A stretch of DNA of 64,000 bases. It comes from Neotamlana nanhaiensis (lineage in GTDB: Bacteria; Bacteroidota; Bacteroidia; Flavobacteriales; Flavobacteriaceae). The notes below the pieces were generated by a model. It searched no databases and was not told the origin of the DNA. It was given only the letters and a program-made list of their open reading frames with translations. Shown here one piece after another: positions 7,992 through 18,632 of this stretch (the first letter of the stretch is position 1; each line of letters starts with the position of its first letter). Position numbers and translations under genes: made by a program. The stretch is taken from the NCBI RefSeq assembly GCF_000943555.1, contig NZ_JTDV01000015.1, positions 1 through 64,000 of the forward strand. The letters run 5' to 3'.

Positions 7992-8702
7992 TTAATCGCC
8001 GCAACCTCCACAACCACTGCAGCCACTACATCCAGAGTCGTCCGAATAGGAACAACCGGTGTTGCAACCACCATTATTTTTATTGCCTTTATTAAATAGT
8101 TTTATAAGAAAGAAAATAATGACTATTAAAATTATAATAATTGAAGAATTATTTTGGGCTTGTATTAATAGTGTCGAGGATATTAATCCTAAAAAAAGGA
8201 TTAAAACATTTGTTGTAAGGTTGGGTGAAGGTTTCTTAATTAACCAGTATCTATCTAAGTTTATGCGTTTATAATTTACTTCTTGAAATCTTTTTTTATT
8301 ATCTAACCAAATTTTTTTTGGAGGTGGTTTTCTAAATTCAGTTTCATAGGTTTTAAAGGTTAAATCATAGCAATTTGAAAATTTATCCTTTTCCTTATTT
8401 CCACCTTTGGTTGGGTTATGATGAATTTCTTTTCCAATTGTTTTCAAACAGAAATTTTTCCAGTACGAATGGGTATACGTAAGATGTAAATGCCATGCTT
8501 GATCAACAGCATCTGAAGGTGTAATTTGAGCTTTTGAAATAGCACATAAATACATGAATTTTTTGTATTCTAATACAACTTCTCTAGCAAAACTTAATTT
8601 CCAATTATTGTCTCGCGCAAGTCTATGGGTGAAATTAAATGTGGCATTTTCATCTTCTAAATTAAATTCGTTTATTTTTTTCCAAAGTATTGGGTTGGTC
8701 AT
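7992..8702 (-). CDS. Membrane protein with WHxHL motif and Gly/Cys-rich tail
   Basis: 236 residues. The N-terminal half holds SDAVDQAWHLHLTYTHSYW, the conserved VDxxWHxHL pattern of glycine-rich-domain proteins (DUF1399 type). Two membrane helices follow at about 163-205. The C-terminus is GCSGCSGCGGCGD, an alternating Gly/Cys tail as in TIGR04222-type proteins. The tail has eight cysteines in about 25 residues and lies just after a basic patch (KLFNKGNKNN). Its position suggests metal binding or protein contact near the membrane, but function is unknown. It is followed 14 bp later by the YdeI-like gene and preceded by pepT at 4 bp, so all three are probably one transcript. Confidence 0.7.
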   Translation of the reverse strand: MTNPILWKKINEFNLEDENATFNFTHRLARDNNWKLSFAREVVLEYKKFMYLCAISKAQITPSDAVDQAWHLHLTYTHSYWKNFCLKTIGKEIHHNPTKGGNKEKDKFSNCYDLTFKTYETEFRKPPPKKIWLDNKKRFQEVNYKRINLDRYWLIKKPSPNLTTNVLILFLGLISSTLLIQAQNNSSIIIILIVIIFFLIKLFNKGNKNNGGCNTGCSYSDDSGCSGCSGCGGCGD

Positions 8703-8706
8703 CTTA

Positions 8707-9951
8707 CTAATTTTCTTCCGCAGTCAACTCCGCAATTTTACAAATCACTTGGGTGGCTTTTATAATACTTTCTACGGGGACATACTCAAATCGCCCATGA
8801 AAATTATGTCCGCCAGCAAAAATATTAGGACATGGTAAACCCATGTAACTAAGTTGAGAGCCATCGGTACCACCGCGAATGGGTTTAATTATGGGTTCTA
8901 TATCTAACTGCTTCATGGCTTCTTCAGCAATATCAACAATATGCATAACAGGTTCAATTTTTTCTTTCATATTGAAATATTGATCTGTAATTTCAGTAAT
9001 AATTACCTCTTTGCCGTATTGCGAATTTAACTCGTCGGTAAGCTTTAGCATCACTTCTTTTCTGGCATCGAAATGCTTTTTGTCGTGGTCGCGAATAATG
9101 TATTTTAATGTGGTTTCTTCAACATTACCATTTATGTTGTGTAAATGGAAAAAGCCTTGATAATCTTCAGTATGTTCTGGGGTTTCAATACGCGGTAATG
9201 AGTTTATAAACTCCTGAGCGATGTACATAGAATTTACAAGTTTGTCTTTGGCATAACCTGGGTGTACACTTTTTCCTTTTACAGTTACTACGGCACCTGC
9301 AGCGTTAAAATTTTCGTATTCTAGTTCGCCAATTTGGCTGCCATCCATGGTGTAAGCCCAATCGGCTCCAAATTTTTCAACATCAAATTTATGGGCGCCA
9401 CGACCAATTTCTTCATCTGGTGTAAAACCAACCTTTATCGTTCCGTGTTTTATTTCAGGATGCTGAATTAAATATTCCATTGCCGACACAATTTCACAAA
9501 TACCCGCTTTATCATCGGCACCTAATAGGGTAGTGCCATCGGTGGTAATTAAAGTTTGACCTTTATATTGCAGTAAATCTTCAAAATAATCGGGCGATAA
9601 AACAATGTTTTCAGCTTCATTTAAAACAATGTCTTTACCATCATATTTTTCAATAATCTGTGGTTTAACATTAGCTCCTGTGAAATCTGGAGACGTATCA
9701 AAATGCGAGATAAAACCAATGGTTGGTACATCGTGTTCAACATTACTTGGTAAAGTGGCCATGATGTATGCGTTCTCGTCAATAGTTACATCTTGCATGC
9801 CAATACTTTTAAGTTCGTCAACTAATTTGTTAGCTAAATCCCATTGTTTTTCGGTGCTAGGTGTGCTATTTGATGCAGGATCGCTTTCAGTATCTATGGT
9901 AACATAGCTTATAAAGCGTTTTATAATATGGTCTTTTGAAATCATTGTCAT
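8707..9951 (-). CDS. pepT: Peptidase T (tripeptide aminopeptidase)
   Basis: 414 residues, full length for the M20 metallopeptidase PepT. The metal-binding sequence is visible: [12 protein letters not shown] (His/Asp), [14 protein letters not shown] (bridging Asp), [15 protein letters not shown] (catalytic and metal-binding Glu), TMDGSQ, and [32 protein letters not shown] near the end. It releases the N-terminal residue from tripeptides in the cytoplasm and serves peptide recycling. It heads a minus-strand group with the two genes downstream. Confidence 0.95.
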   Translation of the reverse strand: MTMISKDHIIKRFISYVTIDTESDPASNSTPSTEKQWDLANKLVDELKSIGMQDVTIDENAYIMATLPSNVEHDVPTIGFISHFDTSPDFTGANVKPQIIEKYDGKDIVLNEAENIVLSPDYFEDLLQYKGQTLITTDGTTLLGADDKAGICEIVSAMEYLIQHPEIKHGTIKVGFTPDEEIGRGAHKFDVEKFGADWAYTMDGSQIGELEYENFNAAGAVVTVKGKSVHPGYAKDKLVNSMYIAQEFINSLPRIETPEHTEDYQGFFHLHNINGNVEETTLKYIIRDHDKKHFDARKEVMLKLTDELNSQYGKEVIITEITDQYFNMKEKIEPVMHIVDIAEEAMKQLDIEPIIKPIRGGTDGSQLSYMGLPCPNIFAGGHNFHGRFEYVPVESIIKATQVICKIAELTAEEN

Positions 9952-10040
9952 TTAAATTAGAATTTGAGGGGTCTCGATAGTTTTCAGGTATGAAATTTTA
10001 AAACACTAAAATACGATTATTAATTTTTTGCCATTAGGAA

Positions 10041-10071
10041 TTGTTTGATTTTTTAATTACTACTATTTTTG
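10041..10071 (+). promoter_or_regulatory. Promoter of pyrD
   Basis: TTG (10041-10043), 20 nt, TATTTTTG (10064-10071). The expected transcription start is 4-7 bases later, leaving a leader of about 10 nt before the ATG at 10086. This also argues against any start further upstream. Confidence 0.6.
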
Positions 10072-10085
10072 CACAAACCATACAG

Positions 10086-11120
10086 ATGTACAAACAACTT
10101 CTTCGTCCGTTATTTTTTAAATTCGATCCCGAAAACATTCATTATTTTACCTTTTCTTTAATAAAAAATACGTCGAGAATACCAGGTGTTCCAGCGCTTT
10201 TTAGAAAAATGTACGCTCTTGAAGATAAACGATTAGAACGTGAATTATTTGGCTTAAAATTTAAAAACCCCGTAGGTTTAGCCGCTGGTTTCGATAAAAA
10301 TGCGGTGTTATATAACGAGCTTGCTAATTTTGGTTTTGGCTTTATTGAAATAGGAACTGTAACTCCTAAAGGACAAGCAGGAAATCCTAAAAAACGCTTA
10401 TTTAGGTTAAAAGACGATGAAGGTATTATTAACCGTATGGGGTTTAATAACGATGGATTAGAAGCTGCGATCCAACAGTTAAAAAAGAATAAAGGAAAGT
10501 TAGTTATTGGAGGGAATATTGGTAAAAATACCCAAACAAAACCTGAAGATTATACCAAAGATTACTTAGAGTGTTTTAACGCATTACACCCTTATGTGGA
10601 TTATTTTGTGTTGAATGTAAGTTGTCCGAATGTGGGAAGTCATGCTAAATTAAACGATAAAGATTATTTAGAAGAGTTGATTGCTGCGGTGCAAAAGGCG
10701 AATAACACCTTTGATAGTCAAAAAGCTATTTTACTAAAAATAGCACCAGATTTAAATAATAATCAATTAGATGAAATTGTAGATTTAGTAAAAGATACAA
10801 ACTTAGATGGAGTAATTGCAAGTAATACCTCGACCGATAGACGTGGCTTAAAAGCATCAGAAGAACAACTCGAAGCCATTGGTAATGGTGGTTTAAGCGG
10901 GCAACCAATTAAGGATAAAAGCACACGCGTAATTAAATATCTTTCAGAAAAAAGTAATAAATCATTTCCAATAATAGGCGTAGGAGGTATTCATTCGGCT
11001 AAAGATGCACTTGAAAAAATTGAGGCTGGTGCCGATTTAGTTCAAATTTATACAGGGTTTATTTACGAAGGTCCTAGCTTAATAAAAAAGATAAATAAGG
11101 CTATTTTAAAAACTACTTAA
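10086..11120 (+). CDS. pyrD: Dihydroorotate dehydrogenase (quinone), class 2
   Basis: About 344 residues from the ATG at 10086 ([21 protein letters not shown]); a TTG at 10041 in the same frame lies inside the promoter. The amphipathic N-terminal extension marks the membrane-bound class 2 enzyme. The FMN barrel shows [44 protein letters not shown] with the catalytic serine region, LKIAPDL and [11 protein letters not shown]. It oxidises dihydroorotate to orotate and passes electrons to menaquinone. Its last 8 bases overlap the end of the convergent protease gene. Confidence 0.95.
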   Translation: MYKQLLRPLFFKFDPENIHYFTFSLIKNTSRIPGVPALFRKMYALEDKRLERELFGLKFKNPVGLAAGFDKNAVLYNELANFGFGFIEIGTVTPKGQAGNPKKRLFRLKDDEGIINRMGFNNDGLEAAIQQLKKNKGKLVIGGNIGKNTQTKPEDYTKDYLECFNALHPYVDYFVLNVSCPNVGSHAKLNDKDYLEELIAAVQKANNTFDSQKAILLKIAPDLNNNQLDEIVDLVKDTNLDGVIASNTSTDRRGLKASEEQLEAIGNGGLSGQPIKDKSTRVIKYLSEKSNKSFPIIGVGGIHSAKDALEKIEAGADLVQIYTGFIYEGPSLIKKINKAILKTT

Positions 11121-12288
11121 TGAATTTTTTTACCACGCTATTAGTAGTATCGTTTAGAGAAATTAAATAGCTTCCTTCAGGTAAATTATTAACGTTAATT
11201 TCGGTGTTAGTGGTTTCGCCTTTTAATAAAATTTGCCCTTGTAAATTAGAGATTCTATAATTTACAGTACTTTCAAAAGATGCTAAGTTAAATTTTAAAG
11301 CACCTCCAGTAACCGGGTTGGGATAAATTCTAACTTCAGAAAGTACATTAACGTTATTTGAATCTATATTATCCTGAGAAAAATCTTCTTTAACTAATGT
11401 ATAATAAGCATACATTCTGGCAAATTGATCACTTGAGAATTGAGCTCTACAAGATTTTGGTGCATACGACATGATGTTTTCGGTATCAGGAGCATAGGTG
11501 TCTCCATTGGCATCGGTTAAACCTCCAATATAGTTGCAATAATCGTCAACATTATTGTTAGCTAAACCAGGATCGGCAGGTGTATCACAAATGCCATCGC
11601 CATCGGTATCGCAGTTGCTGCCATCAACCAATTCAGTGGTTGTGCCATTATCGCTCCAGCCGTGAGTATGAACTAAAGAAAATATATGACCTATTTCGTG
11701 TGCTAAGGATGTTGTGTTAGTGGCGCAACTTGTTTTCATTGCAATCACATTAAAACGTTCTTCGGTAAAACCACAAATGCTTTCGCCTGAAGTATTTTCT
11801 AAAAAATCAATAAAATAAATATTAATAGCTTTTTCTGTATAATTACTAGTTAATAGGGTTTTTTCGTTGCCTTTTTTAAAATGGTATAAATCGTCGCTAT
11901 TTATATAGTTTATGCCTTGATAAAGGTAAAAACTCATCGCAGCCGTTTCATAAATTTCGTTTAAGTTTTCAATGGCATCATTTAAATCGTTCGCATGAAA
12001 ATCTGATTCTCCATTCGAAGATCTAATAATATGTGCTTTAATAGGAATCTTATTAACTTCAACAGTTTTGTCACCACCACCACCACCACGTTTGGTAGTT
12101 TTCATTTTAAACTGCATTTCAATTTTTTTAAGCTCTGGTTTTAGGCTTTTATAATAATCGGCTCGTTCTTGAGAAATTGTAGTTCCACAATCTGTAATAG
12201 ATTGCGAAAATGTTACCGATATACTTAATAAAAGTAATGTGCAGAAACATACTAGGGTTCGTGAATATTTAGCTTTGGGACTTTGCAT
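11113..12288 (-). CDS. Secreted M43-family zinc metalloprotease with T9SS sorting tail
   Basis: 391 residues. Signal peptide to about residue 29 (VTFSQS). A glycine run lies at 68-72. The metzincin zinc site [15 protein letters not shown] is at 197-211 (H197, E198, H201, H207), with the Met-turn NIMSYAP further on, as in pappalysin-type M43 peptidases. The Asp-rich [14 protein letters not shown] segment resembles a calcium loop. The last 75 residues, from [17 protein letters not shown] to SVVKKFIK, are a type A C-terminal sorting domain, so the enzyme should be exported by the T9SS and either released or anchored to the surface. A -7-like TACCTTTG (12294-12301, minus) lies just upstream. Confidence 0.93.
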   Translation of the reverse strand: MQSPKAKYSRTLVCFCTLLLLSISVTFSQSITDCGTTISQERADYYKSLKPELKKIEMQFKMKTTKRGGGGGDKTVEVNKIPIKAHIIRSSNGESDFHANDLNDAIENLNEIYETAAMSFYLYQGINYINSDDLYHFKKGNEKTLLTSNYTEKAINIYFIDFLENTSGESICGFTEERFNVIAMKTSCATNTTSLAHEIGHIFSLVHTHGWSDNGTTTELVDGSNCDTDGDGICDTPADPGLANNNVDDYCNYIGGLTDANGDTYAPDTENIMSYAPKSCRAQFSSDQFARMYAYYTLVKEDFSQDNIDSNNVNVLSEVRIYPNPVTGGALKFNLASFESTVNYRISNLQGQILLKGETTNTEINVNNLPEGSYLISLNDTTNSVVKKFIK

Positions 12289-12555
12289 ATGTACAAAGGT
12301 AGGAGCAAGGTTGTGTATTGTAAAAAAAAGACGATAAAACCAAGTAATATTCGTTTAAAGTGCTAAATGTTAGTTTTTTAGGATAAAGTGTAATACCGAA
12401 TTAATAAAAATCATATTAAAATTTTATTAAAAGTCTATTTGTAAAGGCGTTATGATTCGTGATTTTGAGTATATGTTAAAGTTTTCTAAAAGAACCGTAT
12501 TGTGTTTTGTTGATTTATTGCGTTATATTTATCATCGAATAATAGCAACAATTTA

Positions 12556-13419
12556 ATGCCAGAAAAAGTAAAGATTATTGAATGTCCGCGTGATGCCATG
12601 CAAGGAATAAAAACCTTTATTCCAACCGAAAAGAAGGTGCAATACATACAATCTTTATTACGTGTTGGTTTCGATACTATAGATTTTGGAAGTTTTGTGT
12701 CGCCAAAAGCCATTCCGCAAATGGTAGATACAGCTGACGTATTATCGCAGTTAGATTTAAGTAATACTACAAGTAAACTATTGGCTATTATCGCCAATGT
12801 TCGTGGGGCAAATGATGCGGCACAACATAAAGCCATAGATTATTTGGGGTATCCGTTTTCAATTTCAGAGAATTTTCAAATGCGTAATACGCACAAAACT
12901 ATTGCGCAATCGGTAGAAACACTTCAAGAAATTTTAGAAATAGCCAATAAAAATAACAAAGAGGTTGTGGTTTACATTTCTATGGGGTTTGGAAATCCTT
13001 ATGGCGATCCGTGGAATGTGGATATTGTTGGCGAATGGACAGAGAAATTAGCTAATATGGGCGTAAATATTTTGTCGCTTAGTGATACTGTTGGTACATC
13101 TACTCCAGAAGATATAACCTATCTGTTTTCAAATTTAATACCGAAATATCCTAATATTGAATTTGGTGCACATCTCCACACAACACCAGCATCATGGTTC
13201 GAAAAAGTAGATGCGGCTTACCAAGCAGGTTGTAAACGGTTTGATGGCGCTATGCAAGGTTTTGGAGGTTGCCCTATGGCAAAAGATGAGCTTACAGGAA
13301 ATATGCCTACCGAAAAACTATTGTCTTATTTTACAAGTAAACAGCAAAATACACTCAACGCTATGAGTTTTGAAAGTGCCTACAATGAAGCTTTAAAGAT
13401 TTTTAGGGTGTATCATTAA
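12556..13419 (+). CDS. Hydroxymethylglutaryl-CoA lyase
   Basis: 287 residues, a DRE-TIM metallolyase barrel. ECPRDAMQG holds the catalytic Arg-Asp pair, FGSFVSPKAIPQMVDT and ISMGFGNPYGDP follow, HLHTTP binds the metal, and the C-terminal loop GGCPMAKDELTGNMPTE contains the catalytic cysteine typical of HMG-CoA lyases. It splits HMG-CoA into acetoacetate and acetyl-CoA, the end of leucine degradation. A gene alone, without other leucine-catabolic genes beside it. The N-terminal signature differs from the usual VGPRDGLQ by replacing G-L with A-M, as seems typical of flavobacterial members. Confidence 0.9.
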   Translation: MPEKVKIIECPRDAMQGIKTFIPTEKKVQYIQSLLRVGFDTIDFGSFVSPKAIPQMVDTADVLSQLDLSNTTSKLLAIIANVRGANDAAQHKAIDYLGYPFSISENFQMRNTHKTIAQSVETLQEILEIANKNNKEVVVYISMGFGNPYGDPWNVDIVGEWTEKLANMGVNILSLSDTVGTSTPEDITYLFSNLIPKYPNIEFGAHLHTTPASWFEKVDAAYQAGCKRFDGAMQGFGGCPMAKDELTGNMPTEKLLSYFTSKQQNTLNAMSFESAYNEALKIFRVYH

Positions 13420-13502
13420 TTTTTTAAGATTATTTTAACAAGACGAGGTTAAACCATGTACTTAGGTTCTAGTCTAAAAAACTAAACCTAACCAAAATCA
13501 AG

Positions 13503-16238
13503 TTGAAAAACATTCTATTTTTTTTCGCGTTAAGTATGTCTTCGATGCTTTTTGCACAAAAATTCACACTCGAAGGTATTGTAAAAGATAGCGACTCTCT
13601 CACGCTCGAAGCTGCAACCGTTTATTTGCAAAGCATAACCGATAGTGTACCAATTGCCTACGGCATCACAAATAGAGAAGGGCGTTTTTCGTTGCAAGTG
13701 AATACCTACGACGAAAAAAAGGCCATTTTTAATATCGCTTACATGGGCTACAAACCTTATAGAAAAGATATTAATGTGCCTGAAGGCGACGAATTAAATA
13801 TGGGTGTTGTAATGCTTGAAGACCAAACCGAAACCCTAACAGCTGTTTCCATTATTGCCAAAGCCCCGCCTGTGGTAATTAAAAAAGATACTATTGAATA
13901 TAACGCCGATAGTTTTAAAACACTACCAAACGATAAAGCGGAAGATTTACTAAAGAAATTGCCAGGTGTTGAGATTGATGCCGACGGTTTAATAACCGTT
14001 AACGGCATTGAGGTCGAGGCTATAAATGTTGATGGCATGTCCTTTTTTGGAGAGAAAAACGGCGAGATCGCCTTAAAAAATATTCCTAGTAATGCTATTA
14101 GTAAGGTGCAAGTCACAGATTATAAAACCGATAACCAAAAATTTACGGGTGAAGAATCCGATTCGGGTACCAAAGAAATCAACTTTAAAATTAAAAAAGG
14201 GAAAAACCGCGCCATGTTTGGCGATGTTAAAGTTGGTGCGGGTACCGATAATAAATATCAAGGAAACGGTAATGCATTTCAGGTGGTTGATGGCAAACAA
14301 CTGGGTATTATTGCAGGAACCAACAATATAAATTTATCAAAAGGTTTTAATGCCCTGCCTAATACCGATACGAGTACTGGATATTTGGAGTCTGATTTTA
14401 TTGGAGCCAATTACAGTAAAGGAAAATGGAACGAAGATCGCGTAAATGCAAATTACAATTATAGTGCGCAAAGTAGAGAAACCGAACAAAAAAGTTTCAG
14501 AGAGAATTTTTTACCTGACCTTAATTATTTAACCGATTCTGAAAGTAGCGGATTTAGTGATTCCGATAGCCATCGAGGCGGTGCCGAATTACAATTTATA
14601 AAAAAGCCTAAGAGTAAAAACTCCAAAAGGCGGGTTCGTATATCAAACAAAACAAACTTTAATGCTTCAAATTCAACTTCGGGTTCTTCAAGTGTTAGTA
14701 GTTCTTCTTATAGCGACGGTACATTGGTTAGCGATTATTCATCTTTAAACCAAGCGACATCTTCAAGTTATTCGCTTCAAAACGAATTCGATGTAACACC
14801 AGTTTTTGGAAGTGGTCATTTTTTAAATATTGGATTGGATACCGATTTTAGTAAAGGCAATTCCGATAGTAAAAAATATTCAGAAAATATATTGTATAAC
14901 AACAACGAAACCGTAATACAAGATCAAATTACCAACCGCGATAACAGTAGTAGCCGTATTGGGATGAATGTGTTTTTTATGAAAGAAATTTTTAAAGGAT
15001 TTCGCATTATGCCACGATATAGTGCTAACGTAAGCAGTAGTAATACCGAAAATTATATTTATGATTTAAATGAAGAAACCGAAGCTTACGATAGTTTTAA
15101 CGAAATACTAAGTTCCGATAATAAATATATTACATCAACCATTCGTCCGTCGTTACGTTTACGTTATGAGTTTAGCGATTTTAGATTTGAAGTTGAAGGT
15201 GCTTACACCACAACCAACCGAAATTATAAAGACGCCATTGTTGATGCTCGAAATTTTAAGCGCGATTTTAATTATTTAACCTATAGCGGGCGTATTCGAT
15301 ATCGCGACGAAAAAGGGTATAAGCGTATTAGTTTAGATTATAATCAAGGAGTAAACTTACCGTCAATGAGTCAGTTACAACCCGTAGAAGATGTTAGTAA
15401 TATTACACATATTCGTGTAGGTAATCCTGATTTGGCACCTCAAGTAGATCATAATTTTAGATTCCGCTATCAAAATAACATCGCATTTCATAATATCAAT
15501 ATTTCGGGCGATGCTAGAGCCGAATTTACTCAGGATAAAATATTAAATGCTACCTTAACCGATGCCGATTTAAATCGTTACACCACGTATACTAATTTAA
15601 ATGGCGATTATTATCTTCGAGGTAATGCTTCGGTTTCAAAATCGTATTACAATAAAAAAACAAATTTTAATCTTAACGGAAGTGTAATGGCGAGTTTCGA
15701 CAATAGTTTGTCGTTACAAAACGGACTTAAATTTACCGCGCAAACCACAACTTTGCGTCCTCGAATTTCTGTAAATTGTTTGTACAACGAAATTATCGAT
15801 GTTAACGCGAGTTATAGTTATTCTACGGTAGAAAGTGTTTACGATACCGATAGCTTAAACGATAACAGTTATTTTGTGCAGAATTTACAATTTAATGCCT
15901 CTATATTTTTTATTAAAAATGTACTGTTTTTGTCTAACAAAGTGTCGTACCGTTATAACAGTAGAGTAGGCGACGATTACGATGGCGATGCTGTATTTTG
16001 GAATGCAGGTTTAGGTGCCGAACTTTGGGATAACAAAGCCACTATAACACTGGTAGGTTACGATGTTTTAGGTAAAAACAATGGCTATCGTCGTACGGTA
16101 ACCGATACTTATATTCAAGATGTTGAAAACCGTATTTTAGAGCAATATTTTATGCTGAATTTTACTTATAAATTTGGCAGTTTTGCGGGGCAACGTATGA
16201 ATTTCGATTCTGGTCGTGGCCGTGGTCGTCGCGGATAA
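13503..16238 (+). CDS. Outer-membrane beta-barrel protein with carboxypeptidase-like N-terminal domain
   Basis: 911 residues. The only start that leaves a signal peptide (MKNILFFFALSMSSMLFAQ) is a TTG at 13503. Residues 22-110 are a carboxypeptidase-regulatory-like beta domain (EGIVKDSDSLTLEAATVYL). A plug-like part follows (DLLKKLPGVEIDADGLITVNG, then VDGMSFFGEKNG) and then about 650 residues of alternating, Tyr/Asn/Ser-rich strands, the barrel of the TonB-receptor-like OMP_b-brl family. The protein ends in a run of Arg/Gly (GRGRGRRG), unusual for a barrel terminus. The substrate is unknown. It is monocistronic, with guaB 111 bp downstream. Confidence 0.88.
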   Translation: MKNILFFFALSMSSMLFAQKFTLEGIVKDSDSLTLEAATVYLQSITDSVPIAYGITNREGRFSLQVNTYDEKKAIFNIAYMGYKPYRKDINVPEGDELNMGVVMLEDQTETLTAVSIIAKAPPVVIKKDTIEYNADSFKTLPNDKAEDLLKKLPGVEIDADGLITVNGIEVEAINVDGMSFFGEKNGEIALKNIPSNAISKVQVTDYKTDNQKFTGEESDSGTKEINFKIKKGKNRAMFGDVKVGAGTDNKYQGNGNAFQVVDGKQLGIIAGTNNINLSKGFNALPNTDTSTGYLESDFIGANYSKGKWNEDRVNANYNYSAQSRETEQKSFRENFLPDLNYLTDSESSGFSDSDSHRGGAELQFIKKPKSKNSKRRVRISNKTNFNASNSTSGSSSVSSSSYSDGTLVSDYSSLNQATSSSYSLQNEFDVTPVFGSGHFLNIGLDTDFSKGNSDSKKYSENILYNNNETVIQDQITNRDNSSSRIGMNVFFMKEIFKGFRIMPRYSANVSSSNTENYIYDLNEETEAYDSFNEILSSDNKYITSTIRPSLRLRYEFSDFRFEVEGAYTTTNRNYKDAIVDARNFKRDFNYLTYSGRIRYRDEKGYKRISLDYNQGVNLPSMSQLQPVEDVSNITHIRVGNPDLAPQVDHNFRFRYQNNIAFHNINISGDARAEFTQDKILNATLTDADLNRYTTYTNLNGDYYLRGNASVSKSYYNKKTNFNLNGSVMASFDNSLSLQNGLKFTAQTTTLRPRISVNCLYNEIIDVNASYSYSTVESVYDTDSLNDNSYFVQNLQFNASIFFIKNVLFLSNKVSYRYNSRVGDDYDGDAVFWNAGLGAELWDNKATITLVGYDVLGKNNGYRRTVTDTYIQDVENRILEQYFMLNFTYKFGSFAGQRMNFDSGRGRGRRG

Positions 16239-16316
16239 ATAGTCCAGTATTGGTAAGCTTAACAATACTTAACAATAAATTTAGACTTAAATTAAAAATA
16301 CAAGATGAAAATTATG

Positions 16317-16324
16317 TATATTTG
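16317..16324 (+). promoter_or_regulatory. -7 element of guaB promoter
   Basis: TATATTTG matches TAnnTTTG and lies 25 nt before the guaB start. No clear TTG is seen 19-20 nt upstream, so the -33 element is weak. Confidence 0.45.
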
Positions 16325-16349
16325 CACGCAATTATAACGTAATTGCATC

Positions 16350-17822
16350 ATGAACGCACACTTAAATAAAATAGTAGGAGAAGGACTAACCTACGACGAC
16401 GTTTTACTAGTTCCAGCTTTCTCTGAAGTTTTACCTCGCGAAGTAAATATCCAAACAAAATTTACCAGAAACATTACCATCAACGTGCCAATTATCTCGG
16501 CTGCGATGGATACCGTTACCGAAAGTAAAATGGCTATTGCTATGGCGCAAGAAGGAGGTATTGGTGTGCTACACAAAAACATGACGATTGAGCAACAAGC
16601 CCTTAAAGTACGCCGTGTTAAGCGTGCCGAAAGTGGTATGATTCTCGATCCTGTTACGTTACCGGTTACTGCTCAAGTTAAAGATGCCAAACAAAACATG
16701 GCAGAGCATAGCATTGGCGGTATTCCTATTGTTGATGATAACGGTATATTAAAAGGTATTGTTACCAATCGCGATTTGCGTTTCGAGCATGACGAAAACC
16801 GTTCGATTACCGAAGTTATGACGAGTGAAAACTTAGTAACAGCGGGTGTTGGTACATCGTTAACCGATGCCGAAGCCATTCTTCAAGAACATAAAATTGA
16901 AAAACTACTTATTGTAGACGATAATTACAAACTAACAGGTTTAATTACTTTTAGAGATATTACCAAATTAACACAAAAGCCAATTGCTAATAAAGATGAA
17001 TTTGGACGCTTACGTGTTGCTGCAGCCATTGGTGTTACTGGTGATGCAGTAGATAGAGCAGCGGCGTTAGTTGATGCTGGTGTTGATGCTGTGGTTATCG
17101 ATACGGCGCATGGGCATACCAAAGGTGTGGTAGGTGTTTTAAAAGCGATAAAAGAAAAATTCCCAACCTTAGAAGTTATTGTTGGAAATATAGCTACTGC
17201 TGCTGCTGCAAAATATTTGGTAGAAGCAGGTGCCGATGCTGTAAAAGTTGGTATTGGTCCAGGTTCTATTTGTACTACGCGTGTGGTTGCAGGTGTTGGT
17301 TTTCCTCAGTTTTCTGCGGTATTAGAGGTTGCTGCGGCTATTAAAGGTAGTGGCGTTCCTGTAATTGCCGATGGAGGAATTCGTTACACAGGCGATATAC
17401 CAAAAGCTATTGCTGCGGGTGCCGATTGTGTGATGTTAGGTTCACTTTTAGCAGGAACTAAAGAATCTCCAGGAGAAACTATTATTTACGAAGGACGTAA
17501 GTTTAAGTCGTATCGTGGTATGGGATCGGTAGAAGCGATGAAAGAAGGTAGTAAAGACCGCTATTTCCAAGATGTTGAAGACGATATTAAAAAACTAGTT
17601 CCAGAAGGTATTGTGGGACGTGTACCATACAAAGGCGATTTATACGAAAGCATCCACCAATTTATTGGCGGTTTACGTGCTGGTATGGGTTACTGTGGTG
17701 CAAAAGACATTGAAACCTTAAAAGAAACAGGTCAATTTGTAAAAATTACAGCTAGTGGTATTAACGAAAGCCATCCGCATGATGTAACGATTACTAAGGA
17801 ATCGCCAAATTATTCGAGGTAA
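16350..17822 (+). CDS. guaB: IMP dehydrogenase
   Basis: 490 residues, full length. TIM-barrel start [20 protein letters not shown]; two CBS domains at about 95-200 ([21 protein letters not shown] and [21 protein letters not shown]); catalytic loop [15 protein letters not shown] with the active cysteine near residue 308; flap region [21 protein letters not shown]-terminal [15 protein letters not shown]. It oxidises IMP to XMP with NAD, the committed step to guanine nucleotides. GuaA, the next enzyme, is encoded 33 kb away in this window. Confidence 0.97.
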   Translation: MNAHLNKIVGEGLTYDDVLLVPAFSEVLPREVNIQTKFTRNITINVPIISAAMDTVTESKMAIAMAQEGGIGVLHKNMTIEQQALKVRRVKRAESGMILDPVTLPVTAQVKDAKQNMAEHSIGGIPIVDDNGILKGIVTNRDLRFEHDENRSITEVMTSENLVTAGVGTSLTDAEAILQEHKIEKLLIVDDNYKLTGLITFRDITKLTQKPIANKDEFGRLRVAAAIGVTGDAVDRAAALVDAGVDAVVIDTAHGHTKGVVGVLKAIKEKFPTLEVIVGNIATAAAAKYLVEAGADAVKVGIGPGSICTTRVVAGVGFPQFSAVLEVAAAIKGSGVPVIADGGIRYTGDIPKAIAAGADCVMLGSLLAGTKESPGETIIYEGRKFKSYRGMGSVEAMKEGSKDRYFQDVEDDIKKLVPEGIVGRVPYKGDLYESIHQFIGGLRAGMGYCGAKDIETLKETGQFVKITASGINESHPHDVTITKESPNYSR

Positions 17823-17959
17823 GATTTTTGGGTTCGTTTAATGGTTTTGTTTATGATGCGTTGCGTGGTTTAGCACGTAATTTATCAAATAAAAACCAGA
17901 TAGAAAATCCGAGAGGATTTTCGTAAGTAAGCTAATACTAGCAATGGATTATATACGTT

Positions 17960-17968
17960 GTTGGCAAC
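17960..17968. repeat. Cassette-end motif GTTGGCAAC, left copy
   Basis: The 9-mer returns in inverted orientation at 18975-18983, so the pair brackets the two unknown AT-rich genes. Next to it, CAGTAT...ATACTG forms a hairpin over the stop codon of the gene at 17977. Confidence 0.4.
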
Positions 17969-17976
17969 AGTATTTT

Positions 17977-18615
17977 TTATATACTGTCCCAGAATTCAGG
18001 ATCTTGTTGGTCTAAATCTAATTGGTCGTTGTAAAAGGCGTCTTGTGGAGGCCCACCAAAGGTTGTTCTTTTAGGTTGCTTTTTATTTAATTTTTCAATT
18101 TGACCAACTTGGAAAAAGCTTGAGTCATCACACTCGAGTATTTTTACATACATATAATTATAATGTTTTTCAGTGATTTCATATTCTACGTTGCAAACAT
18201 TTTCATTAAATTCTCCTTCAGTAAACTTAGCTTTTACAATATCTCCGACTTTTAACTCGTCAAAAGTCTTTGGTTTAGGAAATAGCCTTTTTTCTAATGC
18301 TTTAGAGGCTTGATATGTGGTTATACACCAAAAATTTGAGATATACCTTGAGATGTCCGACGGATATTCGGAACTCAAAGTTTTATATTTATCTTTCATT
18401 ACATTTGGTATTAATGACAATAAGTCAATGTCGTAAGAGTTAAAAAACTGGCTTATAATATAAAATTGATATTCTGTTGGTGATAAGTCAAAAACTGGTG
18501 AAGATTCGTGATTTATATGATTATTTTTTAACCAAGAATTAAAAACATTCATAACTTTGGTATCCATACAATATTTTAGACCATTAATTTCTTCTTCGGA
18601 TGGTAAATAACTCAT
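17977..18615 (-). CDS. Hypothetical protein of the AT-rich cassette
   Basis: 212 residues, not recognised. It is soluble with no signal peptide. The N-terminal 100 residues look alpha-helical (LSPTEYQFYIISQFFNSYDIDLLSLIPNVMKDKY). A beta-type segment follows (DELKVGDIVKAKFTEGEFNENVCNVEYEITEKHYNYMYVKIL), similar in style to small SH3-like barrels. The C-terminus is acidic (DLDQQDPEFWDSI). It lies 17 bp after the other cassette gene, so the two are probably co-expressed. Composition is more AT-rich than guaB next door, which suggests acquisition from elsewhere. Confidence 0.55.
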   Translation of the reverse strand: MSYLPSEEEINGLKYCMDTKVMNVFNSWLKNNHINHESSPVFDLSPTEYQFYIISQFFNSYDIDLLSLIPNVMKDKYKTLSSEYPSDISRYISNFWCITTYQASKALEKRLFPKPKTFDELKVGDIVKAKFTEGEFNENVCNVEYEITEKHYNYMYVKILECDDSSFFQVGQIEKLNKKQPKRTTFGGPPQDAFYNDQLDLDQQDPEFWDSI

Positions 18616-18632
18616 TGTAAAATGTTTTAAAT

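Noticed and set aside
10041-10085. N-terminal extension of PyrD from a TTG
   Set aside because: It contains the -33/-7 promoter elements and does not match the normal start of the family.
14073-14300. Minus-strand frames inside the large barrel gene
   Set aside because: Shadows of the coding strand, with no signal peptide or known motif.
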